A stretch of 64,000 nucleotides of DNA from Neisseria arctica (GCF_022870905.1 NZ_CP091510.1:992001-1056000); one strand, 5' to 3'; shown: positions 1 through 7,859, numbered from the stretch's first letter. The notes: generated by a model not told the origin, from the sequence alone. Numbers and translations are program-made.

Positions 1-218
1 TTTTAGTTAGGCCGCGCAGAGTATATGAAAGTTTAGATGGCGTGGATAGCTCTAACGCTACCGCCGGTCACCCCAAAACTGGTGTTGTTCCATTGCCGGT
101 TTTTAAGGTTGGCACTGGTAGCCATACTATCCGAGTTGAGGTTTACGGGTGGCGTCAAGGGGTAGGAATAACGGCTAATGTGCCTGATTTTTTAACAATC
201 ACGTTTAACTACAATTAA
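1..218 (+). CDS. Phage tail protein, 3' end only
   Basis: The reading frame is open from the window edge (codons from position 3) to TAA at 216-218, giving about 71 C-terminal residues ending in FLTITFNYN. The fragment is beta-rich with alternating hydrophobic residues and repeated Gly/Val, like the end of a tail-tip or host-specificity protein. I infer that role only from its place just upstream of the lysis genes. No motif in the fragment identifies it. A hairpin with a T-run follows at once. Confidence 0.5.
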   Translation, partial: LVRPRRVYESLDGVDSSNATAGHPKTGVVPLPVFKVGTGSHTIRVEVYGWRQGVGITANVPDFLTITFNYN

Positions 219-221
219 TCA

Positions 222-247
222 GCCGCCGAAAGGCGGTTTTATTTTTA
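222..247 (+). terminator. Rho-independent terminator after tail gene
   Basis: The stem CCGCC-gaaa-GGCGG is followed by TTTTATTTTT, directly after the stop codon of the partial tail gene. Confidence 0.75.
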
Positions 248-262
248 TTAAAAGGAAAAAAT

Positions 263-589
263 ATGTCTGAAAAAATTATTGCAATCAAAAAGCAAATTGA
301 AGATGAAGCGACAGGCGCGGTATCTGAATATCACGTTATCAAGCACTTTTATGTTGATCGAAGTGTGAGCTATGCCGAAGTTGGCTTTGCAACTTATTTT
401 AGTGAGGCTGCTTATAAAAACGGCCGCCGCCCGGTATCGACAACGGGGATTATCCTTAAAATTAATCAGGTTCCGCCGCGTGGAGAAGATTTAGATAATT
501 GGTTTTATAAGATCGCTGCTGCCCAATTGGAAGAATCGGAAAGCGGGTCTGTTTTGGCTGGTGGTGAATTAGTGATGGAATCAGAGTAA
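263..589 (+). CDS. Small prophage protein of unknown function
   Basis: This 108-residue protein begins at an ATG preceded by AAAGGAAAAA. It is soluble and mixed in charge, with no signal peptide or membrane segment. The middle part reads as beta strands followed by an amphipathic stretch (residues about 75-92). I do not recognise the family. It sits between two terminators, downstream of the tail gene and upstream of the lysis cassette, so it is a late-region accessory gene with its own transcription unit or one reached by read-through. Confidence 0.6.
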   Translation: MSEKIIAIKKQIEDEATGAVSEYHVIKHFYVDRSVSYAEVGFATYFSEAAYKNGRRPVSTTGIILKINQVPPRGEDLDNWFYKIAAAQLEESESGSVLAGGELVMESE

Positions 590-610
590 CCCGCTTCGGC
601 GGGTATTTTT
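589..610 (+). terminator. Rho-independent terminator
   Basis: The stem ACCCGC-ttcg-GCGGGT is followed by ATTTTT and overlaps the stop codon of the preceding 108-residue gene. Confidence 0.75.
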
Positions 611-643
611 ATACCCGCCAAACTTCGAAAAGAAAGGTAGAAA

Positions 644-1057
644 ATGCCTGTAAACACTACAAGCACGGCAACCTACGCGCTCAATGTTGGCGCAGTGGGC
701 ATTGTTGGTACTTTTATGGGAATGCCGCTGGACGCCTTAATTTTAGGCGCATTCGCAGGGGCAATCATGCACGGCCTAAGCGCGGCAGGTAGCCGCACTA
801 ACGGCATTACAACAATCATCACTAGCACGCTGTTAGCGGGAGCGTTTTCCCCTGCTGTGGTGGGTTGGCTGATTGTTAATGTTGATATGGGCAACCCAGA
901 CTATGAGGAGTCAGTATTTAAGCCTCTTGTATCTGTAGCTATCGGTGGCGCGTGGCCTTGGCTTTTGCCGCTGCTATCGGACGGCGTTAAAGAGATATGG
1001 GCTGCCGTTGTTGGCCGCTTTATCCGTTTTATCGATTATATGGGGGGCGGCAAGTGA
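644..1057 (+). CDS. Phage membrane protein, probable holin
   Basis: This 137-residue protein is strongly hydrophobic, with three to four likely transmembrane segments (about residues 12-48, 58-80 and 92-115) and a short amphipathic end rich in Phe, Arg and Ile. The ATG is preceded by GAAAGGTAG. Its size, membrane topology and place two genes ahead of the endolysin match a holin, which would form the inner-membrane lesion that releases or activates the endolysin. I infer this from context rather than from a family motif. Its last codons overlap the GTG start of the next small membrane protein, so the two are probably translated together. Confidence 0.6.
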   Translation: MPVNTTSTATYALNVGAVGIVGTFMGMPLDALILGAFAGAIMHGLSAAGSRTNGITTIITSTLLAGAFSPAVVGWLIVNVDMGNPDYEESVFKPLVSVAIGGAWPWLLPLLSDGVKEIWAAVVGRFIRFIDYMGGGK

Positions 1058-1323
1058 GCATGTTTTTAATATGGGTCAATATGGCAGCGGTGGCGGTTAT
1101 ATTTGTGCATTGTGTCTGCCGATTATCTCGCAGACGGTGGACTGTGTGGCAGCCGGAGCTTTTGGCACATGCTATTTTGTGCGGCGGCGCGGTGGGCGTG
1201 CTTGGGCATAGCCTCATGCAAGGCGGATTACATCACCCGTCTGAGATTGTGATTAACGTCGGTATGGCAGTGTACTTTTTATCGCAGAGCTGGCGGCGTT
1301 ATCTCATATTCCGCTTTAAATAA
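1054..1323 (+). CDS. Small two-helix phage membrane protein (possible second holin or antiholin)
   Basis: I place the start at GTG 1054, which overlaps the TGA of the upstream gene (GTGA) and has GGGGGGCGG just before it. An ATG at 1060 is the alternative. The protein has about 89 residues with an N-terminal hydrophobic helix (about 2-20), a basic Arg-rich turn, and a second hydrophobic region (about 38-75) that may be two helices. A second small membrane protein between holin and endolysin is common in phage lysis cassettes and may be an antiholin or second holin subunit. No sequence family was recognised. Confidence 0.55.
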   Translation: MSMFLIWVNMAAVAVIFVHCVCRLSRRRWTVWQPELLAHAILCGGAVGVLGHSLMQGGLHHPSEIVINVGMAVYFLSQSWRRYLIFRFK

Positions 1324-1324
1324 C

Positions 1325-1356
1325 AGGCCGTCTGAAATGGACGGCCTTACTTTTTG
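1325..1356 (+). terminator. Hairpin containing a DUS, between holin-like and endolysin genes
   Basis: AGGCCGTCTGAA at 1325-1336 is a perfect AG-dialect DUS. Its first half pairs with GACGGCCT to make a short hairpin followed by TACTTTTT. It lies inside the lysis cassette, so it may only weaken transcription rather than stop it. Confidence 0.5.
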
Positions 1357-1367
1357 GGAGTTTTAAA

Positions 1368-2135
1368 ATGGCTAAATATGGCAGCACGGGCGCAGAAGTT
1401 CGCGCTATCCAGCACGCGCTTGGCTTGGTGATTGACGGACATTTCGGCGCGAAAACCAAAGCGGCGGTAGTTGATTTTCAGCGGGTCAACCGCCTTAAGC
1501 CGGACGGCATTGTCGGCCCTCATACTTGGAGCTTGCTTAAAATTGAGCTTGGGGCGAAAGAGCTGTTACCGCTTGATCGTTCGGCGTTTTTTAACGAGGT
1601 GCGCGGCTTGTTTCGTGGCGGCCTGAAGCAATCTCAAGTTGACGGCCTTAATGCCTTGTTGGACGCAGTGACCGGCTGCGGCATTAACGAGGCAGCTTAT
1701 ATGCTGGCAACCGCCTGTCATGAGACGGATTTTACTATGCTGCCCATCGAGGAGCGCGGCAAGGGTCGCGGGCGTGATTACGGCAAGCGATTAAAAGAGA
1801 GCCGCCAACCCTACAATGATACGGCAGCGATTTTTTACGGCCGCGGCTATGTACAGCTAACATGGTATGAAAACTACGCCAAGGCCGGGCAAAAACTAGG
1901 CATTAATCTGTTACAAGAGCCAGAGCTTGCGTTACGCCCGTTAATCGCCGCCCGCATCATGCGCGAGGGAATGCTTGAGGGCTGGTTTACCGGGCGGAAA
2001 CTATCGGATTATGTCGGCCTTTATCGTGCCGAGTATGTAGGCGCGCGCCGCATCATTAACGGGCAGGATAAGGCCGCAGCGATTGCCGATTACGCGATCG
2101 CTTTTGAAACTGCGTTGCGAAAGGCTAAAAAATGA
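1368..2135 (+). CDS. Endolysin: peptidoglycan-binding domain plus GH19/lysozyme-like domain
   Basis: This 255-residue protein would cut host peptidoglycan during lysis. Residues 1-58 form a PG_binding_1 domain (VIDGHFGAKT ... PDGIVGPHTW pattern). The rest looks like the GH19/lysozyme-like fold: CHET at 117-120 places a candidate catalytic Glu at 119, and YGRGYVQLTW at 157-166 is the conserved block of this family. There is no N-terminal signal or anchor sequence, so export depends on a holin rather than Sec. The ATG follows TTTGGGAGTTTTAAA. The stop overlaps the start of the Rz gene by four bases. The fold call is confident. The exact bond cleaved cannot be read from sequence. Confidence 0.85.
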   Translation: MAKYGSTGAEVRAIQHALGLVIDGHFGAKTKAAVVDFQRVNRLKPDGIVGPHTWSLLKIELGAKELLPLDRSAFFNEVRGLFRGGLKQSQVDGLNALLDAVTGCGINEAAYMLATACHETDFTMLPIEERGKGRGRDYGKRLKESRQPYNDTAAIFYGRGYVQLTWYENYAKAGQKLGINLLQEPELALRPLIAARIMREGMLEGWFTGRKLSDYVGLYRAEYVGARRIINGQDKAAAIADYAIAFETALRKAKK

Positions 2136-2635
2136 CTTGGTTAATCAAATACCGCTGGCCGCTGTTGGTCGCAGCGGCTTTGTTGTTTTTGGCCGCCGGC
2201 TGGCGGATTGACCGCGCGACGCAGTACCGCCAAGGCCATGCAGACGCAACAGCCATGATGCAGGCAACGGCTGATAAGCAAGCCCGCCAAGCTGCCGAAG
2301 CGGCAATCGCCAAGGAACGCGCTGCTGCTGATGCACTGGCAGAAAAACAAAAGGAAATTGAGTATGAAAAACGCCAAACCGCCGCTGCTGTGTCTGCTCT
2401 TGATGTTGAGCGTAAGCGCGTGCAGCAATACGCAACACGCCGTGCCGACAGTCTATCCCAAGCCGCCGGTACCGCCCGCACATCTGATGATGATGGAGCT
2501 GCCCGAGGCTGGCAGTTATTCGGCGCGTGCGCGGCAGAATATGGAGATATGGCAAAAGTAGCCGATACACAACGAGACGCGCTGGCAGAGTGGCAGGCTT
2601 ATGGTAGCGCGGTCGAGCAGATAAGAGGTGAGTAA
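2132..2635 (+). CDS. Inner-membrane spanin (Rz-like)
   Basis: The 167-residue protein has one N-terminal transmembrane helix (about residues 8-23) followed by a long Ala/Glu/Lys/Gln-rich coiled coil (about 28-110). This is the layout of Rz-type i-spanins, which link to an outer-membrane lipoprotein and fuse the two membranes in the last step of lysis. Its ATG overlaps the endolysin stop (ATGA). A complete Rz1-type lipoprotein gene is nested inside it in another frame, which strongly supports the assignment. The gene ends in TAATG, overlapping the next start. Confidence 0.82.
   Translation: MTWLIKYRWPLLVAAALLFLAAGWRIDRATQYRQGHADATAMMQATADKQARQAAEAAIAKERAAADALAEKQKEIEYEKRQTAAAVSALDVERKRVQQYATRRADSLSQAAGTARTSDDDGAARGWQLFGACAAEYGDMAKVADTQRDALAEWQAYGSAVEQIRGE
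2364..2561 (+). CDS. Outer-membrane spanin lipoprotein (Rz1-like), nested within Rz
   Basis: A 65-residue protein is read in a different frame entirely within the Rz gene. I chose ATG 2364, preceded by AAGGAAATTG, over a longer open frame from 2331 because it gives a proper lipoprotein signal peptide: basic start, hydrophobic core LLCLLLML, lipobox SVSAC with the lipidated Cys at residue 20. The mature part is proline-rich (YPKPPVPP), as in Rz1 proteins. It would sit in the outer membrane facing the periplasm and bind the Rz coiled coil. Position, lipobox and proline content together make the call firm. Confidence 0.85.
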   Translation: MKNAKPPLLCLLLMLSVSACSNTQHAVPTVYPKPPVPPAHLMMMELPEAGSYSARARQNMEIWQK

Positions 2636-2961
2636 TGGATCGAATCACTATCAAGCGCGGGGCTACCCTGCGCTTTTTTGTCGACTTTGACTTGTCGGCG
2701 GAAGAAATCATTAAGACGTTTAGCGGTGCGACGGCTAAAGCAGCCATTCGTCCGGCTAATCGTGCCGCATCATCGATGCTGCTTAATACGGCGGTCGATG
2801 CGGCTAACCAACGCATCATCTGCGAGCTTCCGGCGGCAAAAACGGAAATGCTGGCAATCGGCTTGCACATTGTCGATATCAGGGTGGCGTCGGCGGCTGG
2901 TGAAGTGGATTACAGCAAAGATATTGAGATTAATGTAGTGAGGGAAACAACAAATGCTTGA
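2635..2961 (+). CDS. Small phage protein, resembles baseplate/fibre-support N-domains
   Basis: This 108-residue protein starts at an ATG that overlaps the Rz stop (TAATG). It begins with TIKRGATLRFFVDF and continues as beta strands with a central block about residues 30-80. That opening resembles the Ig-like N-terminal domain of baseplate upper (BppU-type) and other phage receptor-binding-complex proteins. I rate the resemblance as suggestive only. It lies directly upstream of the tail-spike cluster, so a part in attaching the spike or its support is plausible. It overlaps the next gene by 8 bases. Confidence 0.5.
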   Translation: MDRITIKRGATLRFFVDFDLSAEEIIKTFSGATAKAAIRPANRAASSMLLNTAVDAANQRIICELPAAKTEMLAIGLHIVDIRVASAAGEVDYSKDIEINVVRETTNA

Positions 2962-3325
2962 AAATTTTAAAGTTATCGTTGGTTATGTGGATGGCGTGCC
3001 AATATATACCGATTTACTGTCGCTTTTTCAGTCGGCACCGGGCAATAGCGGCAAGTCGCTTGAGGATTTTAAAAACTGGTTTTTTAACCTTTCTGCAGCG
3101 GCTTTGCCCGGTGCCGATAGCGGTGCGCCTGCGCCAACACTGGCGGAAGTGCAGTTGTCTTTGGCTAAAGAAGCCGGCTATCAGACTGTTGCTGAGTGGT
3201 TGCAGTCGTTTAAAGAAACTCCATTAAATGAACCGGCGGAAACGGCCTTAAATAGCATTGTTGGAGATGACATGTTGAAAGAAATTTTATCACTGCTTGG
3301 AGAAAATCAAGATGGCACAAAATAA
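2954..3325 (+). CDS. Small phage protein upstream of tail spike, unknown function
   Basis: The 123-residue protein has no signal peptide or membrane segment. The N-terminal 25 residues are hydrophobic beta-like (FKVIVGYVDGVPIYTDLL). The remainder is Ala/Leu/Glu-rich and probably helical. The gene overlaps both neighbours, and its last codons run 14 bases into the tail-spike gene, which suggests translational coupling. A spike chaperone or adaptor would fit this placement, but no motif shows it and the family was not recognised. Confidence 0.55.
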   Translation: MLENFKVIVGYVDGVPIYTDLLSLFQSAPGNSGKSLEDFKNWFFNLSAAALPGADSGAPAPTLAEVQLSLAKEAGYQTVAEWLQSFKETPLNEPAETALNSIVGDDMLKEILSLLGENQDGTK

Positions 3326-6300
3326 TTTTAGTATCGCCCTATTGGCTATGGCTCGCGGTGTAGCTGATGCTAAACAGGCGGCGGAGTCGGCAAAAGATGT
3401 TGAAATAGCCGTGGATGAAGAGAATACTCTTAAGGCTAACGGAAAAGACACAGGCATTAAAATCATTACGGAAAACGGGGTGGCTAAAGCTGTTGGAGCT
3501 GCTTTAAGTTCATCTGACACGGCCTCGAAACTTGCTGAAGAACAGGCGGCATTCCGGCAAAGCCAAATTTCTGCCAATATTCAAATCGCCCTAGAAAAGG
3601 GCGTTTTTTATATTGAGGACGGATTAACGTCTGATTTACGCGGCAAAGCATTGTCCGGCTGGTGGAAAACCAACAAGCAGACGCCTGAAGAAGCAGCTTT
3701 GGTATCTGCTCAAATCCAAGACTATATTAATCGTCTGCCTAGTGGGGTAGTGGTGAAAGCCCGGCATGGCAGTGTGTTTTCAATCGACAAAAATGTCGGT
3801 GCGTTGCCCGAAAAATTCGGCACGGATGGTCGTCGCATAACTGTTGGCGGTATGACGTTGACTATTGACGGTGCGCAACCGTGTATTTATATCGATAAAG
3901 ATAGCGGCGACGGCCGCGTGTACGATTTTCGCGGCGCGGAATTTATTGTTGAATCATTAGGTGTGAACGCATTTGAATATACCGGCGACAACAATGTGAT
4001 TTTAAATGGCGGTATTATGCGCACGCGCGCATTGTTAGAGTTTGGATATGTCCGCGGTGCCGATAAGGACAAAATGCTGTTCGCACCGATTGATGGCTGG
4101 ACAAAAGAACGGCCTGATATTGGTTTTGGATATGCCGACAAGGGATTGTGGGAACTCGGTTTTAATACCACAACCCTGCGCCATGACCTTGCCCGTTACC
4201 GGAATAACGCCGCCCAAGTCCATGAAGTACGCCAACCTGACGGCATGAATAAAGCGCGTTGTGCGGAACTCACGCGCCAAGAATCTAGCCGTAAATATGA
4301 TTCTGTCGGCGGCTATTGGGATGAAAATGGGGAATCGGCATTCCCGCAAGACGATGGCACTACTTCGCCGATGTGGGGAAAATGGCGCGGCGGGCAACGC
4401 GGTAGCCGTGGTAACGGTATCACTCTGTACAACTGCCATAATACAACCATCTTTGATTTTGATATTGAGGGATTTGACGGATCGGCTGTGCAGATGGGTT
4501 TGTATGCGACACAAGACTGCCAAGATGTTGCTGGCGGCGATACTGCTACCGCTGAAGCAAAAGGCATGATCGCTTATGACACACTGATTTGTGGCGGCTG
4601 GTTTGACAAGATGTACACTGGCGGCGTTGGTGCGGTTCGGGCGGTTGGTCTTACTGTTACAGGTTTGCAATGCCAAGGTAACAAGGTCGGTCATCCGGAC
4701 TGGTCGGTAGAACATAGCCGTGATGGAAAGATGGTAACAATTGACCCGGGTTATATGTTGTGGACATCTCGCTATATGCCGATGGTTTCGGTTGTTTTTA
4801 CAAACAATCATTTCGGCACGGCTGCTCGGAAAGTAATTGACGCGCACACCGGCAACGATATAACCATCACCGGGAATAGTGGATCAGCCGGTTATTATGG
4901 CATATCAGTAGTTATAGAGGAGACGTTTGCCAGTCAGAGAGATGCAGGCGCGCCGGCAGAAACATCCAGCTTTTATTACCAAGAATCAAATATGACTATT
5001 GCCAATAATAATGTGATGGGCGGTGTTTATGGCGTCCATTTAAATAACGGTGCGACCGGTATTAAGGCGCGAAAAGACCGGGGGTTATGGTGGTTGCGCG
5101 GCAATATTAAAGTGCGCGATAACATCATTAAATCTGCCTATGTTGGAGTTTGCTACAACTACGGCCATTATGGCTTTGATATCACCGGTAATAGCGTTAC
5201 TTTTGCGAATAAGCTAGGAGAGCCGTACGGCCAACGCCGTTTGAATACTATTAATGTAACGGACGGCGGCTCGGGATATAGCGCAGGAACCTACTTAACC
5301 ATTAGCGGCGGTGGCGAATTGGCGCGTGATGGCTATGCCGAACCTGTTATTAAAGATGGCGTGATTACCTCTGTGGTTGTGCGCAAGACAGGCACTCGTT
5401 ATGAGGATGCCGCAAGTATTGTTGTAACCGCTGTTGATCCAACAGGAGCGGGTAGCGGAGCGACGTTTTCAGCGACAATATCCGAGACAAGCTACGCTTA
5501 TATGATCGGTGCCGAGCCGCGTTACGGGGCAATGCAAGTTAATTTCACGGGCAATCGTGCAGCAAACTCGCCGGATGGTAATTTCGGCCGCTTGCTTGTT
5601 TCCGGTACTTGTATCGGATCAACATTCCGCGACAACTTGTTTAACGAGACGCCTTATACTAAGGGTGATGATGCCTCGAAACCGTACATTTCAGCCAAGG
5701 ATTATGTCCATCGTTCGGGGTTGCCGTCGCAATTGTTAGCGCAAACTCAGGATCATGTTGACAGTCACCACGAAAACAACAAGGCGATTAATGAGTTGAG
5801 CGGAAAGGTTACGGATTTGTTATTTAAAAACAAATATGTTACAACCAAAGCCCCCGAAGTGCCTCTCACAAGCTCAGAGATTGAAACCCTTGTAAACAAC
5901 CGTGTTGCCGCTATTTTGGCGGAAAAAAATGTGCAAGCATCAGAACCTGCCGCCAGCCCTGAATCTCAGGCAGGTACTCAGTCACAACCGGAAGCGACTA
6001 ATGAAGAGCCTACCAGTGGCTTGCCTAAGATTTTGTCATTTAATATGGCAACAGCTACCGGGTCACTGGTTCGCGATGACAGTAATGCCGTAACGGTTGA
6101 GGTTGGTGGTAGTTATCCGCCTCCGGGATGGTCTGATGTGGCCGATGTGTCGGGTGAAAATAAGTTCATCATGGCACGGCTTAAGGACAAAGTTTCGGCT
6201 TCGGCCGGCGTTTACCCGCGCTTTAAGGTTGATTTATCGGCGGAAACTGAAAGTACTATCGTGCTGCCAATCAAAGTACACAGTCTTGGCACTCGGGCAG

Positions 6301-6656
6301 GGGTTGTTTCAATCGGCCTAACGCCTTATGTGAGCGATGATATTAGTACAAGCCTGCTGATTGATAAAAAAACCGAAACCAATCAGATCGCTATCCGGAA
6401 TATGAGCCGATACAGCGTATCGATCGATGGAGTAGCAAACACGGCTGATACTCGACTAGACTACGATAAATGGTACATCTTGGTGCTTAAATCTAAGTTG
6501 GGTGGTGAGTATATCAATTTAGGTACAAACCACACTGGTAACGGTCAGATTGACGCTGATTTCGGCGCAGGTTTAACTGTGTATCGTAACCATACGCCGA
6601 GCGCGGAAGATTTGAACTCTTTGGTTGAGAGTTTAAAAGTTAAGTATCATAAGTAA
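3312..6656 (+). CDS. Tail fibre/tail-spike protein with beta-helix core
   Basis: I start this at ATG 3312, with GGAGAAAATCAAG in front, rather than at an upstream TTG (3297), giving 1114 residues. Residues about 1-90 are helical and probably attach to the tail. From about 95 a pectate-lyase-like right-handed beta-helix runs to about 600, seen as repeated short rungs such as VVFTNNHFG, ITITGNSG, MTIANNNVMG and FDITGNSVTF. A GGSGY-type beta module (about 645-720) follows, then a short coiled segment (about 800-840), an Ala/Pro/Gln/Ser linker and a separate C-terminal beta domain (about 905-1100) that may bind glycans. It probably recognises, and perhaps cleaves, a surface polysaccharide. The catalytic residues cannot be assigned. 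Confidence 0.8.
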   Translation: MAQNNFSIALLAMARGVADAKQAAESAKDVEIAVDEENTLKANGKDTGIKIITENGVAKAVGAALSSSDTASKLAEEQAAFRQSQISANIQIALEKGVFYIEDGLTSDLRGKALSGWWKTNKQTPEEAALVSAQIQDYINRLPSGVVVKARHGSVFSIDKNVGALPEKFGTDGRRITVGGMTLTIDGAQPCIYIDKDSGDGRVYDFRGAEFIVESLGVNAFEYTGDNNVILNGGIMRTRALLEFGYVRGADKDKMLFAPIDGWTKERPDIGFGYADKGLWELGFNTTTLRHDLARYRNNAAQVHEVRQPDGMNKARCAELTRQESSRKYDSVGGYWDENGESAFPQDDGTTSPMWGKWRGGQRGSRGNGITLYNCHNTTIFDFDIEGFDGSAVQMGLYATQDCQDVAGGDTATAEAKGMIAYDTLICGGWFDKMYTGGVGAVRAVGLTVTGLQCQGNKVGHPDWSVEHSRDGKMVTIDPGYMLWTSRYMPMVSVVFTNNHFGTAARKVIDAHTGNDITITGNSGSAGYYGISVVIEETFASQRDAGAPAETSSFYYQESNMTIANNNVMGGVYGVHLNNGATGIKARKDRGLWWLRGNIKVRDNIIKSAYVGVCYNYGHYGFDITGNSVTFANKLGEPYGQRRLNTINVTDGGSGYSAGTYLTISGGGELARDGYAEPVIKDGVITSVVVRKTGTRYEDAASIVVTAVDPTGAGSGATFSATISETSYAYMIGAEPRYGAMQVNFTGNRAANSPDGNFGRLLVSGTCIGSTFRDNLFNETPYTKGDDASKPYISAKDYVHRSGLPSQLLAQTQDHVDSHHENNKAINELSGKVTDLLFKNKYVTTKAPEVPLTSSEIETLVNNRVAAILAEKNVQASEPAASPESQAGTQSQPEATNEEPTSGLPKILSFNMATATGSLVRDDSNAVTVEVGGSYPPPGWSDVADVSGENKFIMARLKDKVSASAGVYPRFKVDLSAETESTIVLPIKVHSLGTRAGVVSIGLTPYVSDDISTSLLIDKKTETNQIAIRNMSRYSVSIDGVANTADTRLDYDKWYILVLKSKLGGEYINLGTNHTGNGQIDADFGAGLTVYRNHTPSAEDLNSLVESLKVKYHK

Positions 6657-6660
6657 AAAA

Positions 6661-6706
6661 AGGCCGTCTGAACTATCCTAAAAGGCGGTTCAGACGGCTT
6701 TTTTTG
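6661..6706 (+). terminator. DUS-paired terminator after tail spike
   Basis: AGGCCGTCTGAA at 6661-6672 pairs with TTCAGACGGCTT further on and is followed by a T-run. This is the usual Neisseria arrangement of two inverted uptake sequences as a terminator, here inside a prophage. It lies between convergent genes. Confidence 0.8.
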
Positions 6707-6713
6707 TTTTGGC

Positions 6714-6956
6714 CTACTGCCGCGCTTTTCGTGCGCGTTGCCACGCTTCGCCAGCCTCTTGGGCAATCCTAGAGGCATTTAAAATTTGTTCGGGGGTGAG
6801 GTTTTTCGGTTGCTTGATTAATTTACCGTCAAAAAACACCTCTCCGCTTTCTTCTCCTTTGACAAACTTAAAGACCCAGCCATCCTCGTGGGTGGCTGTC
6901 TGTTGTTCAAAATCTACTGTCCAGCGGCGTTGCCAATTCCGGTTTTGATGCGCCAT
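6714..6956 (-). CDS. Small prophage protein, unknown function
   Basis: An 80-residue, Gln/Arg/Lys-rich protein whose ATG is preceded by AAAGGAAAATTAC. The first half is beta-like with aromatic residues (RRWTVDFEQQ, DGWVFKFVKG), and the second half is a charged helix rich in Ala and Arg. There is no signal peptide. It is the last gene of the leftward small-gene cluster between tail spike and integrase, the place where phages often carry accessory or anti-defence genes. I do not recognise it. A terminator-like hairpin separates it from the gene before it. Confidence 0.55.
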   Translation of the reverse strand: MAHQNRNWQRRWTVDFEQQTATHEDGWVFKFVKGEESGEVFFDGKLIKQPKNLTPEQILNASRIAQEAGEAWQRARKARQ

Positions 6957-6971
6957 GTAATTTTCCTTTAT

Positions 6972-6997
6972 GCAAAAAAGCCGCGCTTGGCGGCTTT
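6972..6997 (-). terminator. Hairpin terminator in the small-gene cluster
   Basis: The stem AAAGCCGC/GCGGCTTT at 6977-6997 is followed on the minus strand by a run of T (opposite AAAAAA at 6974-6979). It lies just after the 7000-7242 gene and may partly insulate the last gene of the cluster. Confidence 0.6.
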
Positions 6998-6999
6998 AA

Positions 7000-7242
7000 T
7001 TAAATCTCAATTCCTACTTTAGCAAAAGAATTCACCACTAATTGCAGGTTTTTAACTGCCTCTTGCAGTTTTTCTGTTTCATTTCTTTTTGCGGCTGCCC
7101 AATATTCAGCAGCGCGGTTTAAGTACACTTTGGCATTTTTTCGCGCCATTGTGTGTAATTTGAAACGTTCGTTTCCATCAAATACAGCTTTTGCTGCTGC
7201 GAAAACGGTTAAAAAGTTTTGAGTAGTAACAGTTGTTTTCAT
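7000..7242 (-). CDS. Small Ala-rich prophage protein under a palindrome-bearing promoter
   Basis: This 80-residue protein is basic and helical, rich in Ala, Lys and Asn, with no membrane segment. Its ATG follows AAGGAAATAAA. It is the first gene downstream of the promoter at 7310-7338, whose spacer contains the palindrome TGCCTAAATTTAGGCA. The same control signal precedes the 103-residue gene 1 kb away, so the two transcription units are probably controlled together. The family was not recognised. Size, location and control make it a candidate anti-defence or lysogeny accessory protein, but this is inference from context only. Confidence 0.55.
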   Translation of the reverse strand: MKTTVTTQNFLTVFAAAKAVFDGNERFKLHTMARKNAKVYLNRAAEYWAAAKRNETEKLQEAVKNLQLVVNSFAKVGIEI

Positions 7243-7309
7243 TTTATTTCCTTACCCCTGATTGACCGAGGTGCGTCTTGCGCGATTCGCGCTGTTTCTC
7301 TATGTGTGT

Positions 7310-7338
7310 ATAATACCAATCTGCCTAAATTTAGGCAA
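7310..7338 (-). promoter_or_regulatory. Promoter with 16-bp palindromic operator (site 1)
   Basis: Read on the minus strand, TTGCCT (7338-7333) and TATTAT (7315-7310) are separated by exactly 17 bases. The perfect palindrome TGCCTAAATTTAGGCA at 7322-7337 covers the -35 box and much of the spacer, so a bound dimer would block polymerase. It drives the 7000-7242 gene. An identical arrangement is at 8272-8300. Confidence 0.75.
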
Positions 7339-7355
7339 GTATTAAATTTGTTAAA

Positions 7356-7859
7356 TTATGTAATAAGATTGCCAATAACAGAATCTATCTTAATCTGCTT
7401 TTCTTTTAGCAAGGTTAAAATGTCTACAACAATCCCGGGCGGAATTTTTCTTGTGCCTGCCACCATTTCTCTTATGCGGCGGCTATTTATATTTAGCGCA
7501 TCGGCTAAATCGGTTTGCCACCGCTCACCATATAAAACTTTGCCGATTGCTGTTAGATTTTCAGCGGTGAACTCTTTGTCGGCAGCATAAAGGTAATCGT
7601 AATAGCCTTTCCAGAATGGGCCTTGATTATGGAGTTTTACGCCGCGCAAGGCTTCTGATTCTGCCGGTATTTTATCTATAATTCTGGCGATTTCTTCTTG
7701 ATCCGCCAGCTTCACAAGGCCCGGCTTTTTAGCCATCATAGCTATCCCTGTTGCTGGGTGAGTAAGTAGCTGTGCCTGTACGTCTGCCGGAATTTCACGG
7801 CCATAAACGTGGGCAGCCAACTGGCCTACCGCATTCATGATTTTATTTATGTCATTCAT
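7356..7859 (-). CDS. HTH-containing prophage protein, probable regulator of the small-gene cluster
   Basis: This 167-residue protein starts after AAAAGGATAAAAA. Residues about 112-150 (WQTDLADALNINSRRIREM then GTRKIPPGIV) read as a helix-turn-helix of the type in small phage regulators. The N-terminal 100 residues are helical and unfamiliar. It lies in the first transcription unit, behind the 103-residue gene, and between the two copies of the palindrome. It is therefore the obvious candidate to bind both operators and set the output of both units, as Aca proteins do in anti-CRISPR operons. That link is inferred. Direct binding cannot be read from sequence. Confidence 0.65.
   Translation of the reverse strand: MNDINKIMNAVGQLAAHVYGREIPADVQAQLLTHPATGIAMMAKKPGLVKLADQEEIARIIDKIPAESEALRGVKLHNQGPFWKGYYDYLYAADKEFTAENLTAIGKVLYGERWQTDLADALNINSRRIREMVAGTRKIPPGIVVDILTLLKEKQIKIDSVIGNLIT

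Noticed and set aside
2145..2870. 241-codon minus-strand frame across Rz
   Set aside because: It is opposite a well-supported spanin pair. An Arg- and Ser-rich shadow of the Rz frame.
4035..4847. 270-codon open frame opposite the tail spike
   Set aside because: It lies wholly inside the coding sequence of the spike, with no ribosome-binding site and no recognisable domain.
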